Positions 21,947 to 33,444 of a stretch of DNA of 64,000 nt are shown piece after piece (position 1 is the first letter of the stretch; every line of letters starts with the position of its first letter). Origin of the DNA: Pictodentalium vernedei (lineage: Eukaryota; Mollusca; Scaphopoda; Dentaliida; Dentaliidae). Under the pieces are notes generated by a model. That model had not been told where the DNA came from, did not search any database, and saw nothing but the letters and a program-made list of their open reading frames with translations. Made by a program: the position numbers and the translations under genes. The stretch spans positions 179,321,350-179,385,349 of the forward strand of contig CM062297.1 of NCBI GenBank assembly GCA_031216915.1, given 5' to 3'.

Positions 21947-21952
21947 AATAAA
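21947..21952 (+). terminator. Poly(A) signal of Harbinger transposase
   Basis: AATAAA lies about 350 bases after the transposase stop. A minus-strand AATAAA for the convergent gene lies at 22,009-22,014, so the two transcripts would end almost head to head. Confidence 0.5.
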
Positions 21953-22008
21953 AATCATACATTGATGGTTGACACATTAAAAAGACACAAAGTTAACAAA
22001 TACAACCA

Positions 22009-22014
22009 TTTATT
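22009..22014 (-). terminator. Poly(A) signal of Harbinger accessory gene
   Basis: AATAAA on the minus strand, about 90 bases past the accessory stop codon at 22,102-22,104. Confidence 0.5.
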
Positions 22015-22101
22015 TGGCAATACTTTTTCACTGGACAACTGGACCTTACAATGTCTTTGAAAATACAACACAGTCCATTTCACACACAACTTCACTGAAC
22101 A

Positions 22102-24560
22102 CTACTCTTGTCCACCTTCGTCGCTGGCGTCGTCTGCACTGTTCCTTGAGGTTGCCATGGGACGTTCCGGAATGATGAGCGGTTCTGGCTGTGACTGTGA
22201 CGGTGATCCCTTCAACATACGTGTAAAGCTTCCTGACAGCGTGGATGGGAAACTGAGGTCAAACAGAGAGTCATCCTGAGAAAATAAACAAATGAAACGG
22301 TTATGAATAAGCATAGATATTACAATGAGAGTTAATATTCATAAATTAAATCTTTATTGTGAAATGAACATATTCTTGTTCATATGGGTATTGAAATGTT
22401 TATTTTGACAGTGAAACGGCATTTTGCTGTATGTAAAAACACGTCATAACTTGCACTACAAACCCTACTGATACTGCAGGGCCCGTCCTATCAAAGATCG
22501 TACGGCATATCGTAGCTATGTGCATGTTTTACCCTGAAATCTTTTGAACAGTAAATGAAGAAATTGATAAAAAAAATGCTATATTTGACGATTGCAATAC
22601 TGCTGCAATTGTCAAATGTAGCATTCATGAAAACAAAACCTTTGTTACGCAATTATTGCACTGTTGAAAAAACTCTCTTAGCTACGATTTGTCGTACTAC
22701 TATAAATTTCGGGTGTAACTTACGACGGGTGTGCTGTTGCATCTTGCAGACCTCTGGATGTCTGGCTGCTGGGTTTGCTGGCCTGTTGACTGCTGCTGTG
22801 TTGACTGCTGCAGTGTCGGCTGCTGATGTGCGGACTGCTGCTGTGTGGGCTGCCATTGTGCTTGAGGCCATTGTGGCTGTTGCTGTTGTTGCCACTGCTG
22901 CCACTGCGGCGTGGGCATGGCTGGCTGCTGTTGGGGCTGTGGCCACTGCCAGGCCTGTAGCTGGTGATCTGCTGGGGTCCGGCGGCCAGTTGGGGAGGGG
23001 CACTAAGCGCAGCAGAGGGGGCGGTGATGGTGGAGGCGGGCATGGTGGTGGTGTATTTTCGGAGCATCTGGTGGGCCTCCTCTGAGAAACTGTCCCATTT
23101 CTCCTCGGATACGCGATGTAGTCTGGACCCAAACCACTACAGAAATGCCTCCCTCTCAGCCGAGAGTCCTAGATCTCGCTCTTGCATCTGCAAACACACA
23201 ATGTACATGATTCATGTTATGGGGAATACTTAATGATAATAATTCTTATTTTTTTTATATTCGTTATTATTGTTATTATATTCCCCTGACAATATCCATT
23301 AAATATCATTGAAATAAATTGATTCTGCGGATGTAATGTAGCGGTAACGCGTTAGGCTCTTAATCCAGGGGTCACTGGTTCGATCCCCCGCGGAACTTGC
23401 AAAGAGAAAACAAACTAAGTTTTTAAAAGAATACCTTTTGTGTCACGATTTCTGATTCCCTTGGCCTCTCCAAAAACTTCAGTAGCGCCTCGTCCATCCG
23501 CTCCTGCGTCCTCTGCCGCTTACGCTTATTCCCTTCTGACACACCAGACACGCTGCTACTGGCTGAAGGCTCATTGTCGCCATCGTCCGCCCCATCTCCA
23601 GTCTCTGGCTCTGCAGAAGTTTCCGGTACCTCTGATTGCTGAAAAAAGACACAGAAAATGACATTGCACAATAAAGTCAGAAATACAAAATCCACAAATA
23701 ACGGTCAATTTTCATTCTGCAGTTGTATCACATATGGTTTTATATACTGATGTTTTATACTGATGTTATCATTTAATACACATTGTGGTACTCCAAACTT
23801 TTAGTATTCAAGTCCGCAGATCAATAAAGGCTATAATTGACCATTTACCTCTGTGTCATGAGTGTAGGACCTTGGAACGATGTATGCGCGGAGGAACTTG
23901 AAACTGCTCAGCTGCCACTTCTTCCGGGTGGTCAGAACCTCTTGCCCTGAGCCAGACTTCTTCTTGTGGGGGTTCATCATCTTGCCAACTTGGGTGCGCT
24001 GATTCTTGAACCAACCTTGAATCTTGGATGCTGAAACATAACAAGAAAACACCACTAAATAAAGGTCTTTGAATTACAAAGTATAATGATATTACTACTG
24101 TAATAACATGGCTGAAACTATTTCTTATACTTACTCCTTCTCCAAATACATAAAAGTTGTGGAATATGTACACATTTAATAGCCAAAAATGTCACTCACC
24201 ATTACTGTTCAGTTGAGCAGCCATTTGGTCCAGAACCTTCCTCTTGTACTGGGTGTTGCTGTACTTTGGGTTTCCCTTGTTGTAGAACTCTTCGTGTTGT
24301 TCAAAAAACTCAACGAGTGTAGCCTCCTCCTCAGCTTTGAAATCGTATCGTGACGGGTTCTGCTTCCCTGTGGCACTTGTGGTGCTTTCCGCATCTGACT
24401 CCACACCTGAACCTTCTTCTTCTCCTCCTTCAGCCCTTTCTCCTTCTCTCCCCTCTTCAGCTGCTTGTCTTTCCCTCTCTTCACTTCTCCTTCTTTCTTC
24501 TGTTTCATCATCCTTGTTCTTCTTCCTTTTTCTGCTAGCTACTTTTGTCTTTGGAGCCAT
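22102..24560 (-). pseudogene. Harbinger accessory MADF/Myb-like protein gene (five exons, damaged)
   Basis: Minus-strand exons are 24,560-24,200, 24,030-23,849, 23,638-23,435, 23,187-22,724 and 22,275-22,102, all with GT-AG borders. The first three join in frame. The product is the DNA-binding partner that in Harbinger elements brings the transposase to the nucleus and ends. It starts MAPKTKVASRKRKK and has an acidic stretch, a MADF/Myb-like fold (YDFKAEEEATLVEFFEQH, then WFKNQRTQVGK), an acidic-Ser linker, a helix (KRKRQRTQERMDEAL) and a Gln-rich tail. Exon 4 has an in-frame TAG at 23,137-23,139, and its length (464) shifts the frame relative to the Gln-rich end that joins exon 5, so the copy is broken at least twice. 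A tRNA-like sequence lies in intron 3. Confidence 0.8.
23324..23394 (+). tRNA. tRNA-Lys(CTT)-like pseudogene or SINE head
   Basis: A seven-base acceptor stem pairs (TCTGCGG with CCGCGGA). The anticodon loop CTCTTAA carries CTT, and the B box GGTTCGATCCC is perfect. The T stem does not pair properly and the whole is only 71 bases, so it is probably a tRNA-derived pseudogene. It lies inside an intron of the Harbinger accessory gene, on the opposite strand. Confidence 0.4.
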
Positions 24561-24613
24561 TGTGCACACTGCCGACGTCGACTTTGAACTGAGAGCAGAC
24601 TGTTCGTATCAGC

Positions 24614-24622
24614 TTTGATATA
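24614..24622 (-). promoter_or_regulatory. TATA-like box of Harbinger accessory gene
   Basis: On the minus strand, cctatatcaaag lies about 55 bases upstream of the ATG at 24,560, and tctcagttc follows about 30 bases downstream as a possible initiator. It mirrors the layout of the transposase promoter. Confidence 0.4.
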
Positions 24623-25640
24623 GGTGCACGATGCACCTAAGCAAGTACTCGTGACGCACTTTTATCGTGCTGGTCACGTGCGTCGTCTTCGTGTGACGCA
24701 CTTCACAAGTACGGTAGTAGTACTCGCCACGCACTTTGAAAGTAAGATAAACGTACGGAGGAAGTGCGCTCACCCCCCTTTTTGTTAACACGTACATTGA
24801 AAGCAATTTGAACGTTCGAGTCTCTTGCGTGGTAAGTACGTCTTCGTGGTAAAATACCCCGGAATTTCTGCATGCTTTTCCTGCGTTACACGCACGCCTA
24901 GCGCACTTACTCAGTACTTTTGTCCTGCGTGCTACGAGCGTGCTCCAGGCGTTCTAATTGTCGCAGACAGGTCGTAGTGAAAAACTGGCCGGCCAGTTTT
25001 CGGGGTGCTTGCTTTGCGTCGTGTTTGCGTCCACCAAAAAAAGTACGTTCCACGTGCGTGTATCTTACTACTTGGCCAATTTTTTGCACGCAAACCGCTC
25101 GTAGAAGCACGCACGACCGGTTGTAAGAGACTTTTAAGCCAAGCTACACTGTTCAAAACAATGTAACTCCGTTTTCAATTTCTATAATCTTGCGGAACGT
25201 GGGGAAATTCCTTTAACATGAATGAAATTTCACGTGCGCGGTGATAGGAAATAATTAAACTTAGGCGATGTGTGCTTATCTCGACGGACATACAGAGAAC
25301 GACACGCTCGTGGGAATTGGTTATATCGATATTAGTGCCATATCGACGAACCCATTCACACTTGTGAGTCGTTCTGTGTTCAGGACACGCCTTCAGCGTC
25401 TATAAAAACAGTTATTAGAAGGACAATTACAATTCTTTTGACAACTATAAACAAAAGGAACATATTTTATCGCAAACCACATTTGTGAGTGGAAGCCGGG
25501 TTACCATTTCGTCGCCGGAGTTCCAATGCGTTCTATGCGCTTACTGGCACATACAACACATTGGAACTCAGGGTAGGATTTTTAGATATCGCTAGCCATT
25601 CAAATTGTAATTGCGGTACACAATTTGTAGAATATTCCAG

Positions 25641-27666
25641 GGGGGGGGGGGGGGGGGGGTCTGCAGAAAAATTCCAAACACTAGGCCGGGGTGGGTGGGT
25701 ACCCCGAGGCTGGAAAAAACACGTAAAGTAGACAATTTGCAAATTTTTTCCTCCAGCCAAAAAAACACATTTTTGCAATAGATTGAGCTTACAAAACCAT
25801 TTTAGCATGTATCTGGATGCATTCTAGCCCATTTAGAATGATAAATTTGGTTTTGGGGGGGTTGAGATCTTGAATAATCAAAATTTATCTTGGATACAAC
25901 CTGACCGGCATCTTGCGGATAATGATTAATTACCAATTTTGCTGCGGGTCCCTCTCTTTGTTTATGAATGATCATTCCATTTGGGTCAGTTGATATGTAC
26001 TGACTGCACATGCTTTACAGGATGTATGGCCCACAAAGCTCAAAATCAATGTTTGCCTGTCTGGTAACCTAAGGCAACCAATAAACCCAATATTAGGTCA
26101 ATCAAGGCACAAATAAGCTTCATGAATCAAACAAAGTCTTCTTGGACTGAATCAACAAACAAAAATATGTAATGAAATGATTGAGAAAAATTACAAAATA
26201 TTAGAAAATGATAAAAATAAAAACTCAAGGCAGTATAACTAGAGTATGCCAACCTCATGAAAAAATGAAATGAAAGTCTTTCTTGAAGTCCGAATACAGG
26301 AATGTGGTGATTCTCCATAGCTACTCATATGCAATCCGTTATGAATAATTAAAATGAGACAGAAATTCAGTCATAACAGTTCAATATCAAGTATGAACTT
26401 GTGTCAATATTACTTATTATTATTTTAATTTTATCAACCCCTGCAGCCTGCATCAAATTTGGTCTAACAACCTCCGATGGTGATACTATTACTAGCTAAA
26501 TGTTTGCATCTAGCATTTTTGAGTTGTGTTTTGCCACTCAAATCATGTTTGGTTTTCTCCTCAGACTCTGACACTGCGTGACTGAGTGAGGGTCGTAGGC
26601 ATGGGATTTGAAAACCGGTACTTCACCATGGGTGGATTTAGATGGGGGCGCACCCGGCGCGCACCCCCTCTATTGCCCAAACCAAAATCCGTTCAAACGA
26701 AGATCATTGATATGTGAAATACCAGTTTCAATCTTTTTGAAATTTATACTAGGCAAACAAGCGGTGCCCCTTCTTAGCTAAATTCTGAGTCCACCATTGG
26801 TAGTTGATGTCACAGTCTCCAGAAGTGCTGAAGTGAATATATAAATACCCCACACAACCCAACCCCTCGCAATTCGAATGATCGCCATGTACCGTCGAAT
26901 AGCCACGGAAAGTGTGAAGTTGATTTATCATTTTCCAATTTTTTCTCCCTCCGTTTCGCAGATGAGTTAGTGCCCCCCCCCCCCCCCCCAGAACTTGCAA
27001 CTGAGTGTCAAACTGTCATTGGATGGCGCCCCCTCTATTTCAAAATCCTGGATCCACCCCTGTTCAGTTCATATTAGTACCAGTGTTCATACTGTGGTTT
27101 GATCATTCAACTTGGTTGATTCAACTTGGTTCATTTCAACATGAGTGCATGTCACTTCACTCACTTGTATGTTCTCATAAAGCTGAGGAGCATCATCATG
27201 GGGGCCTAGCAGTAGCACGAATTTAGGGATGCCCACTTCCTACCAAAAAAAAAACATAACAAACTTTTCATTAAAAGACATCTGTTCTTAATGTGGAACA
27301 CTATTTTGATACCTTTTTCTGAGGACAAGTTACATATAATGTGTTTGTTGTTTTCTCATCACTGGAGACAAAATTGTGACTCTAAACATAACTCTGAAAC
27401 TTCCAATTTTGTTCTGATGGAGTTAATTCCCTTGAATAAGACTGTTAAAAAATGTGGAAGCAAGTTGAAAGTATGAAATGGAACAAATATGACTGAAATC
27501 CTGACTATCCATAACAGTTTTTGTGGAATTGGGGGTGGGTCCCTGAACTGTCGGTGGAAAAAATATGCAGAGGGGGGGGGGGGGGGGGGTGGGTCCCTTA
27601 GGGGTGGAAAAATTTTTTTCGGGCCTAGTGTCTGCAAATTTTTTCCCGACCCCCCCCCCCCCCCCT
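25641..27666. mobile_element. Poly-G-ended TIR element, about 2.0 kb, non-autonomous
   Basis: Both ends are G runs (C run at the right) followed by matching inverted sequence: left ggtctgcag...cactaggcc, right complement ggtcgggaaa...cactaggcc. The target gaatattccag stands at 25,630-25,640 and again at 27,667-27,677, a 10-11 bp duplication, and unit A has the unfilled site at about 402-412. A duplication of 9-11 bp is the range of Mutator-like elements, but I find no transposase inside. A smaller hAT-like MITE is nested at 26,627-27,062. Confidence 0.7.
26627..27062. mobile_element. Nested hAT-like MITE
   Basis: The left end is catgggtggatttagatggg. The right end, in reverse complement, is caggggtggatccaggattt, both running into ggcgc. 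CAGGGGTGGAT is a common hAT-type terminus. The 8-bp flanks are not identical, so the duplication has decayed or the ends are slightly off. No coding capacity. Confidence 0.55.
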
Positions 27667-28220
27667 GAATATTCCAGTGAAATTTCACTCCTTTGTAAAA
27701 ATAGTCTGTCTGCGAATTCTGTTCCGCACATGTGTGCGGAACGGATTTTAATTTCCCGCATGGTTTAGTGTTGCTATAGATGGGGATTTCACAGAATAGG
27801 CCTGTAAAAAAATGATAAATTTAATTCAGTTCCTAAAGCTACCAAAGGGATAGGTGGGTGTTTTGTGGAGAAGAAAATTAGGAATTGTATTTTTGTAGAG
27901 CGGAACAATCTCTTAAAATACACGGCGTCACTGCATTCATAATTTTGAGAAGCGTGCAAACCACAATGAGACTAAAGTTACATTTCAAAATTTTGCCCTG
28001 TAACTTTCTTTTATTGAGATTCGTCATTTTGTTTCTTCCTCAGATGTGCACGATGGGTTGTTTATGCACTGGATCGTGCAGTTCACTGCAACATAAAATG
28101 TATATTGAAAGCAACTAGTCTCAACATTCGTTGCAACACCAGCAATTTTTGAATGAAATAACTTGTGAATCAGTACGACAGACATAGACCGTAAAGCGCA
28201 CCAGCGTTCGTTTCTCATAA

Positions 28221-29215
28221 CATCATGCGACTTTTTGTTACTGCAATAACGACACAAGATCTTTTATCGCCGTAGTTTTACCACAACTGATATTGCTATT
28301 TGCGATGGCGTTTTTCGTTACATGGTGGATAAATGACATTATTTCAATTTCTATAACCCCATGATTTTTACCTTAGTTGATGTAACGACCATATGTCAGT
28401 GTTATATTCACACAAATCGTCATTCAAAGCTTCCTTTTTCAAGTTCTGCCCCCAAGACATAAGCTATGACCATTCAATGAAAGGAGCTATGTTTTTGGCT
28501 AACAATGAATATTTTAAGTTATTCAAGAAATTCTTTTACAAAATATCATTTGCTGTTTGTGTTTAAATTCGGAGTTTGAAATACGGGGTAAAGAATAACC
28601 ACGTTTAGTGTCAATACTACTTTCGGTTAAGTTTTTGAATTGTCAGTTATCTGGAAGAGCCTCCTGTGAGACAGCCTCATTGCTCTAATGTTTCACTCTT
28701 TGCCCGGGAATGGCTATGTGATATTCATCTCTCCTGAATGAATTCATTTGGAAAGAATAACCTAACTCCACTAGACATTTGTTTTTTAGTTTAATTCTTT
28801 ATTTGGTACTCTACGTCCGATTGTTTTCATAGTATCTCCATAAGGTTTACACGGGAAATATATCTCCCTCGTCGAAAAACTTGTAACGAAATGCAACAAT
28901 GTGTGCAACGAAATGCGAGTGGTCCCATTTTCCATTACAAATCGAATGGAAGATTTGAAGGTTTTTGTCCACTTTTGACAAAGTACGAAAACCGATAAAA
29001 ATGGACGTGCGTTTTCCCTGTGACGGTAGTAGGATAACTGTAAGAGCGAAATTGGCTGACACTTGTGCACACGACGAGTGCGCAACACTTCGATAGTGTA
29101 ATAAAAATCGCGTAACGTTATTAGCTCTGTGGTTGCGTAATTTATGGGCACCTTTTTTCCATTCAACTCTGTATATTTCGGCGCGACCGTATTCATTGGC
29201 CCCAAACTCTCATAT
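28221..29215. other. Unit B stretch absent from unit A
   Basis: Between the end of R1 and the LINE, unit B holds about 1 kb with no counterpart in unit A. A minus-strand frame starting at ATG 29,196 and ending at 28,786 is open for 137 codons (MNTVAPKYTELNG...). I recognise no domain. A worn relative of the intron hairpins lies at 28,451-28,497. Confidence 0.4.
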
Positions 29216-29219
29216 TATC

Positions 29220-30955
29220 CCTACAGACGTGTCACGAAAAAAGAAGACAGCCAAGTTGAAGAATAGCAAAGCAGCAGGTACTGAAGAAATTCCCAATGAA
29301 TTTTTAAAAAAGCTGGGAGTATCCATTATATGGGCATACTACAACACTATTTAACATGGAAATTGCAAAGCAAGAGGTCCTGACAGAATGGAAGGAGAGC
29401 AGGGTAACATTCATACAAAAAAGGAGCTCGGGAAGTTTTAGATACCCACAGAGGGATATCTGTTATCAGCAACGTTGGGAAGGTATTCTGTAAGGTTCTC
29501 AATGGAAGGCTTGAGAAAATTGCAGAAGAAATACGATTCTTGAGGGACTGATAGAATCAACAAAGGTCAATAAGAAAAACATGTTTATGATCTTCTTCAA
29601 TGTGAAAAAGCATACGACAGAGTATGGAGGGAGGGAATGTGACAGAGACTTGAGAGCCTTGGATTCGGGGAAAATTTTGTCGAAATCATGAGCGAACTGC
29701 GCAAAGATGTGCAGAGTGTACCCAACCTGGGAAAAAATCACAAGAAAAAGGGTTCCAGTGGAGATAAGCCTTAAGCAGGATTGCATCCTGTCATCGATTC
29801 TGTTTGCATTGTACAGAAAAAATTTAGGAGAAGAGTTGACTGCAAGCACTTCAAAAACTGCTAATCATGATAGGAAAGTACGGGGATAAATGGCGACTCT
29901 AAATGAACAAAAACAAAAGCAAGGTAATACCGGTGAGCCGTATGGGAGACGAGTTGCAAAGGTGGAGGGGGTGGTAGATTCTTTATTGGTGAAGAGAAAA
30001 ACAAGGATATAACAGTGAGGGAACGGGAGGATATGAATACCTGAGAGTGAATTTATGTATTATAGGCGCCACGTACAAAACCACACAAATAAACAATACA
30101 AAAGGGAAAAAAGATTCTTCAATCAGTTAAATAAAACTGCTTGGGCGAAATAGCTTTAAACAAAGTTTTCGTTGAAAAAACTATTTGGGACAAGGATTGA
30201 TTACCAAATATAATTTATGGAACGGATGTAATTCTTCTAAACCAAGAGGTAGTGAGGAACTTGGAGATTCCACAAAATGATGCGGGTCGGCGGATAACGG
30301 TGTCAAGTATCGCAACCGCACTGGAAAGAGTCAGATGGGAACTCGAATAGATGCCGGGTAAAGGTGAAATAGATGCGGGAAAGGTACGCTACCTGAATTA
30401 CCTGGTAAACCTTCCAAACAGCAGATGATGTAAATGACGTTCAAGCATGTAATAAACTCTAACATTCAGGCAGAATGGATAAGGCGGGTGAATGAGCTAA
30501 TGGAGAATTACTCATTTGAAACTGAAGATCTAGAAGGAGGGCTGGAGCAGGGAGTAGCTTTATGGGGGAGGGGAGGGTATAGAATCTGGCGAGCTGGAAC
30601 TAGGACCAAGACCTCTTTAGACTGATTATAAAAGAAAAATTGATCGTTGGGGCGGATTGTTGTTCAAAGTCAGGTCCAAGTCACTGGAGCTGAGGTGAGA
30701 TGACCGGGAAAGGCAAGGAAAGAGCTTGCCAAGTGTGTAACTTAAGAGTAATGGAGACCCTGGAATATTTCATTTTAGGATGCCCAAATATGTATCTGGT
30801 AGAACATGACTTTTGGGAAACCAATGGAACATAAGTGGATGAGGCATGACATAAGGGAACGGGTCAATTTTGCAATTGGGAGATCAGAAAAATGCTAAGT
30901 TGGGTTTTATGAAACAGTTTTTGACTGAATGCATGGAAATTAGGCAGGGGTGTGG
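29220..30955 (+). pseudogene. Decayed LINE, longest copy of its family here
   Basis: RT motifs appear in order though in different frames: KNSKAAGTEEIPNEFLKKLG (29,262-29,325), a region like ISVISNVGKVFCKVLNGRL, a motif-A-like EKAYDRVW (about 29,605-29,630), then QDCILSSILFALY (about 29,775-29,815). The LNEQK segment and the zinc-knuckle end follow (about 30,730-30,790). The YADD part is missing or unreadable. Many stops and indels; clearly dead. The 3' end runs straight into repeat S1. Confidence 0.7.
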
Positions 30956-30956
30956 T

Positions 30957-31219
30957 TTGAAAATTTGTGGTGACAGCGTTACTCATTGTTTGTTAAAATG
31001 CACAACAATATTGTTCCATAAAATATGGGTTTTTAAACTTTTTTTCGCCCAACTTTATGTCCCAAAGCTGCATTAATAATTTAAGATTTAATCTGTTCAT
31101 ATGACAGAATTGTTAGTTAGATAAATGAATTATCATGATAATGTGCATGTCCTGTGATTTGCATGAGATTCCCGGTGGTGTCCAGAATGGGATCACAACT
31201 CACCGGTAAAGCCGGCTCG
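30957..31219. repeat. Repeat S1 (partial) and left arm of the foldback, copy B
   Basis: Matches 2,960-3,150 and 3,577-3,630 of unit A. The foldback stops in its loop (gccggctcg), where the Ngaro element begins. Its right arm is absent on the far side of Ngaro. Confidence 0.7.
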
Positions 31220-31220
31220 T

Positions 31221-31495
31221 ACGTGCGACGGTATTATCAATGTACTAATTACCCATTAATCATCCGCACCAATGACTAATAGAATGTCCAGAAAAATTAA
31301 GACAAAGAAGTGAGAGAAATTAGGACGCGCTAATCACGTATCAATGCGCGATGACACCTGCTTTGTGTATGTATACACAAAAGAATATCCGGTCCAATTA
31401 ACAGTACAGCTTGGTCAAAACAGGTGTCAAGCAAACCTCAAATACTCTCTGCCCCTCTGTACAAATCCTGCCAGCGGACCGCTAGCATTCTATTT
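31221..31495 (-). repeat. Ngaro terminal direct repeat, left
   Basis: About 275 bases matching 39,091-39,360 with a handful of differences. It begins near gcgacggtattatcaatg and ends near ccgctagcattctattt. In the element's own sense this is the 3' side. Confidence 0.85.
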
Positions 31496-32421
31496 GTACA
31501 GATAGGAACAGGGGAACTCATTAAACTAAAGAATAAATTTGTTTGAGTAGGGCTACCCGCCCATTTTATTGACAACAAGTAATTAATGCGGAGTAGCCAA
31601 GAATATGAATCAAGTTATTAAACCATTTAACATATAAAAGGTTCATATGGAATAAAATTATTAAACCCTTTAACATATAAAACGTTCCAAGAACAATAAA
31701 AGCTGCAAAGCAGCCTCCTTCAACATGATATCCAGGTGCGGATAAAAAAAACGCCACAGATGAGTCCGAGGAGGGAATCATCCCGCCACAAGGAAAGAAT
31801 GTAGAAGGAGGTTGCCCGTCCCGCAGATGGAGCTAACCAGTGGGCTGACGGTGAGGTAATCCCATGAACCTGAGACGCAACATGAATCCACCGAGGGAGC
31901 AACAGATGATAGCCATTCCGAAACTGAGGGAAAAGAAAGCAAGAGTGGACAAGCATCCCTTGCCAAGATCAAAACACCCATAATAAGCTAATGTCACATT
32001 ATATTGTTCCCACATGGGGAAATAACCGTGCCCGATACCTCACGAATAACCGTGAACAGCCGCCGGTTGACTATGATACTTGTGCTGAACAAAAGATAAA
32101 AACGACACATCGAAAATGACAGGAAAGAAAGCAAGAGGGGACAAACATCTCTCGCTGGGATCAAACACTCAAAATACGCTAATGTCACCACGTCCACCTG
32201 GAGAGTGAACAAGCGACCCTTCACATTTCCGAGGAACACACCAGTTGTCTGAAACCTAATTATTAGCCGCGGACAAGCGCCGGCTGACCATTTGTGAGGC
32301 AAGTAAAGAAATAAAAGGGAAGAAGCTGACAGGGCACGCACAGGCGATGCATTGAAATTGTGGAGCACACACAAACAATGCCCCTCCCCCAAGGATAAAT
32401 TAGGCAATAAATGTGATATGG

Positions 32422-33444
32422 TTATACTAGGGCCGGATTGCGAATGTATTGTCGAAAAGCATCTGATTTCCATCTGCCCATGGCTCTAATTTGGGCATCT
32501 GAGTAGCCCTTGGCCGCCGCCCAGGTGGCTGCTCCAATTCGAAAACTATGTCCTTTAAAAACGGCAGAGTCCAAACCACAAAAAATGAGACACAAGTTAA
32601 GGATATGTGTAAACTGATGTCTTCGGATAGGAGAGCCACTGGGGTAGGCAAACAAGGGCCCAGGTACCCCCCCCCCCCCCCCCCCCCGGCGTTGTAAGAA
32701 GCTTGAAAGCAGATGTACCGGACAAAAGGTTGTCCCCGTGATGGCCTGTAACGGGATAAGATGCAGCTTTCCACCAACATTGTGTTTGAAGTTGCGAAAG
32801 GAAAGTATGAACACCCCTCCCACTTTACTAAAATGATATTGCGCATCAGCCAGTTGGAGAACCTTTGCTGCTTCACCCATATGTGCCGGGCAAAGCTCCC
32901 CTATCCTGGCAAAGCCATAGAATGCGACTACGAAAAGCGCTTGATATAAAACATAATTGTAATTACTGGATGTACAAAAGGGTAAGGCCCGTAATAACCG
33001 GGTCAAAATAGATTTAGTAATAGGTAGTCGAACATCTATCGACGGGCGAAGACGCTGTATGCCTGACATAATTTTTTGCACCAAGAAAGACTGAGTGGGG
33101 TCGGGCAAGTTGTTTATCTTGTGCATGTATGCTAAACCAGACAATATCGAACGGATTGTCTTATATGCAAACTGGTCGTTGAATACATGCGCAAGAAAAA
33201 GGCACAATTGCGAAACCGGTATAGGCCAGGTTACAGGGTAACCCTGTGTTTGGTAAAACTGTTTGTACTTCTCGACAGTGGATGCATAAGAACGCTGAGT
33301 CGAAGGAGATGTCGCATTATCCAATAAATGCGTTACTGTGCTAGCAAGCTTTCTATCTTCCATTCTGATGGCACCGGGGTTGGATCTGCACGGCTGTGTG
33401 GAGCAAGCCTCTTGAAGTCTTGAACCTGCAATCGGGATAGACAA
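32422..33444 (-). CDS. Ngaro tyrosine recombinase
   Basis: Integrates the circular DNA intermediate. The conserved boxes are visible: ARIGEL (first catalytic Arg, about 32,900-32,918), GHSFRIGAAT (HxxR, about 32,525-32,555) and GRWKSDAFRQYIR (nucleophilic Tyr, about 32,425-32,465). The N-terminal core-binding domain reads SPSTQRSYASTVEKYKQFY. A G run encodes a Gly stretch before the catalytic half. The frame overlaps the end of the RT/RNase H frame, as is usual in this family. Confidence 0.85.
   Translation of the reverse strand: MSIPIAGSRLQEACSTQPCRSNPGAIRMEDRKLASTVTHLLDNATSPSTQRSYASTVEKYKQFYQTQGYPVTWPIPVSQLCLFLAHVFNDQFAYKTIRSILSGLAYMHKINNLPDPTQSFLVQKIMSGIQRLRPSIDVRLPITKSILTRLLRALPFCTSSNYNYVLYQALFVVAFYGFARIGELCPAHMGEAAKVLQLADAQYHFSKVGGVFILSFRNFKHNVGGKLHLIPLQAITGTTFCPVHLLSSFLQRRGGGGGGVPGPLFAYPSGSPIRRHQFTHILNLCLIFCGLDSAVFKGHSFRIGAATWAAAKGYSDAQIRAMGRWKSDAFRQYIRNPALV

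Larger units (their letters stand above)
18687..25133. mobile_element. PIF/Harbinger DNA transposon, two-gene, nearly complete
   Basis: The left end, aaggtctcttacaacccgtc, and the right end, whose reverse complement is aagtctcttacaaccggtc, form inverted repeats of about 33 bp running into cgtgcgtgctt. Flanks contain taa on each side within one base, compatible with the 3-bp TWA duplication of Harbinger. Inside are a plus-strand DDE transposase and a convergent minus-strand MADF/Myb-like gene, the standard Harbinger pair. The subterminal regions are rich in gtgcgt and cgtacg motifs. The copy sits between the two segmental units and looks young. Confidence 0.85.
25247..28220. repeat. Interspersed repeat R1, copy B, split by an insertion
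   Basis: 25,247-25,640 and 27,678-28,220 together equal 1-930 of unit A. The hairpin here has only the outer arms; the extra inner hairpin of copy A is absent. The TATA-like ctataaaaac at about 25,400 is kept. Confidence 0.75.

Noticed and set aside
22555-23085. Plus-strand 176-codon Ala/Val-rich frame and 22,653-23,132 minus Pro-rich frame
   Set aside because: Both are shadows of the Gln-rich exon 4 of the Harbinger accessory gene; repetitive codons keep other frames open.
24337-24618. Plus-strand Ser/Phe/Leu-rich frame resembling a signal or membrane protein
   Set aside because: Antisense of exon 1 of the accessory gene (acidic and Lys-rich codons read backwards).
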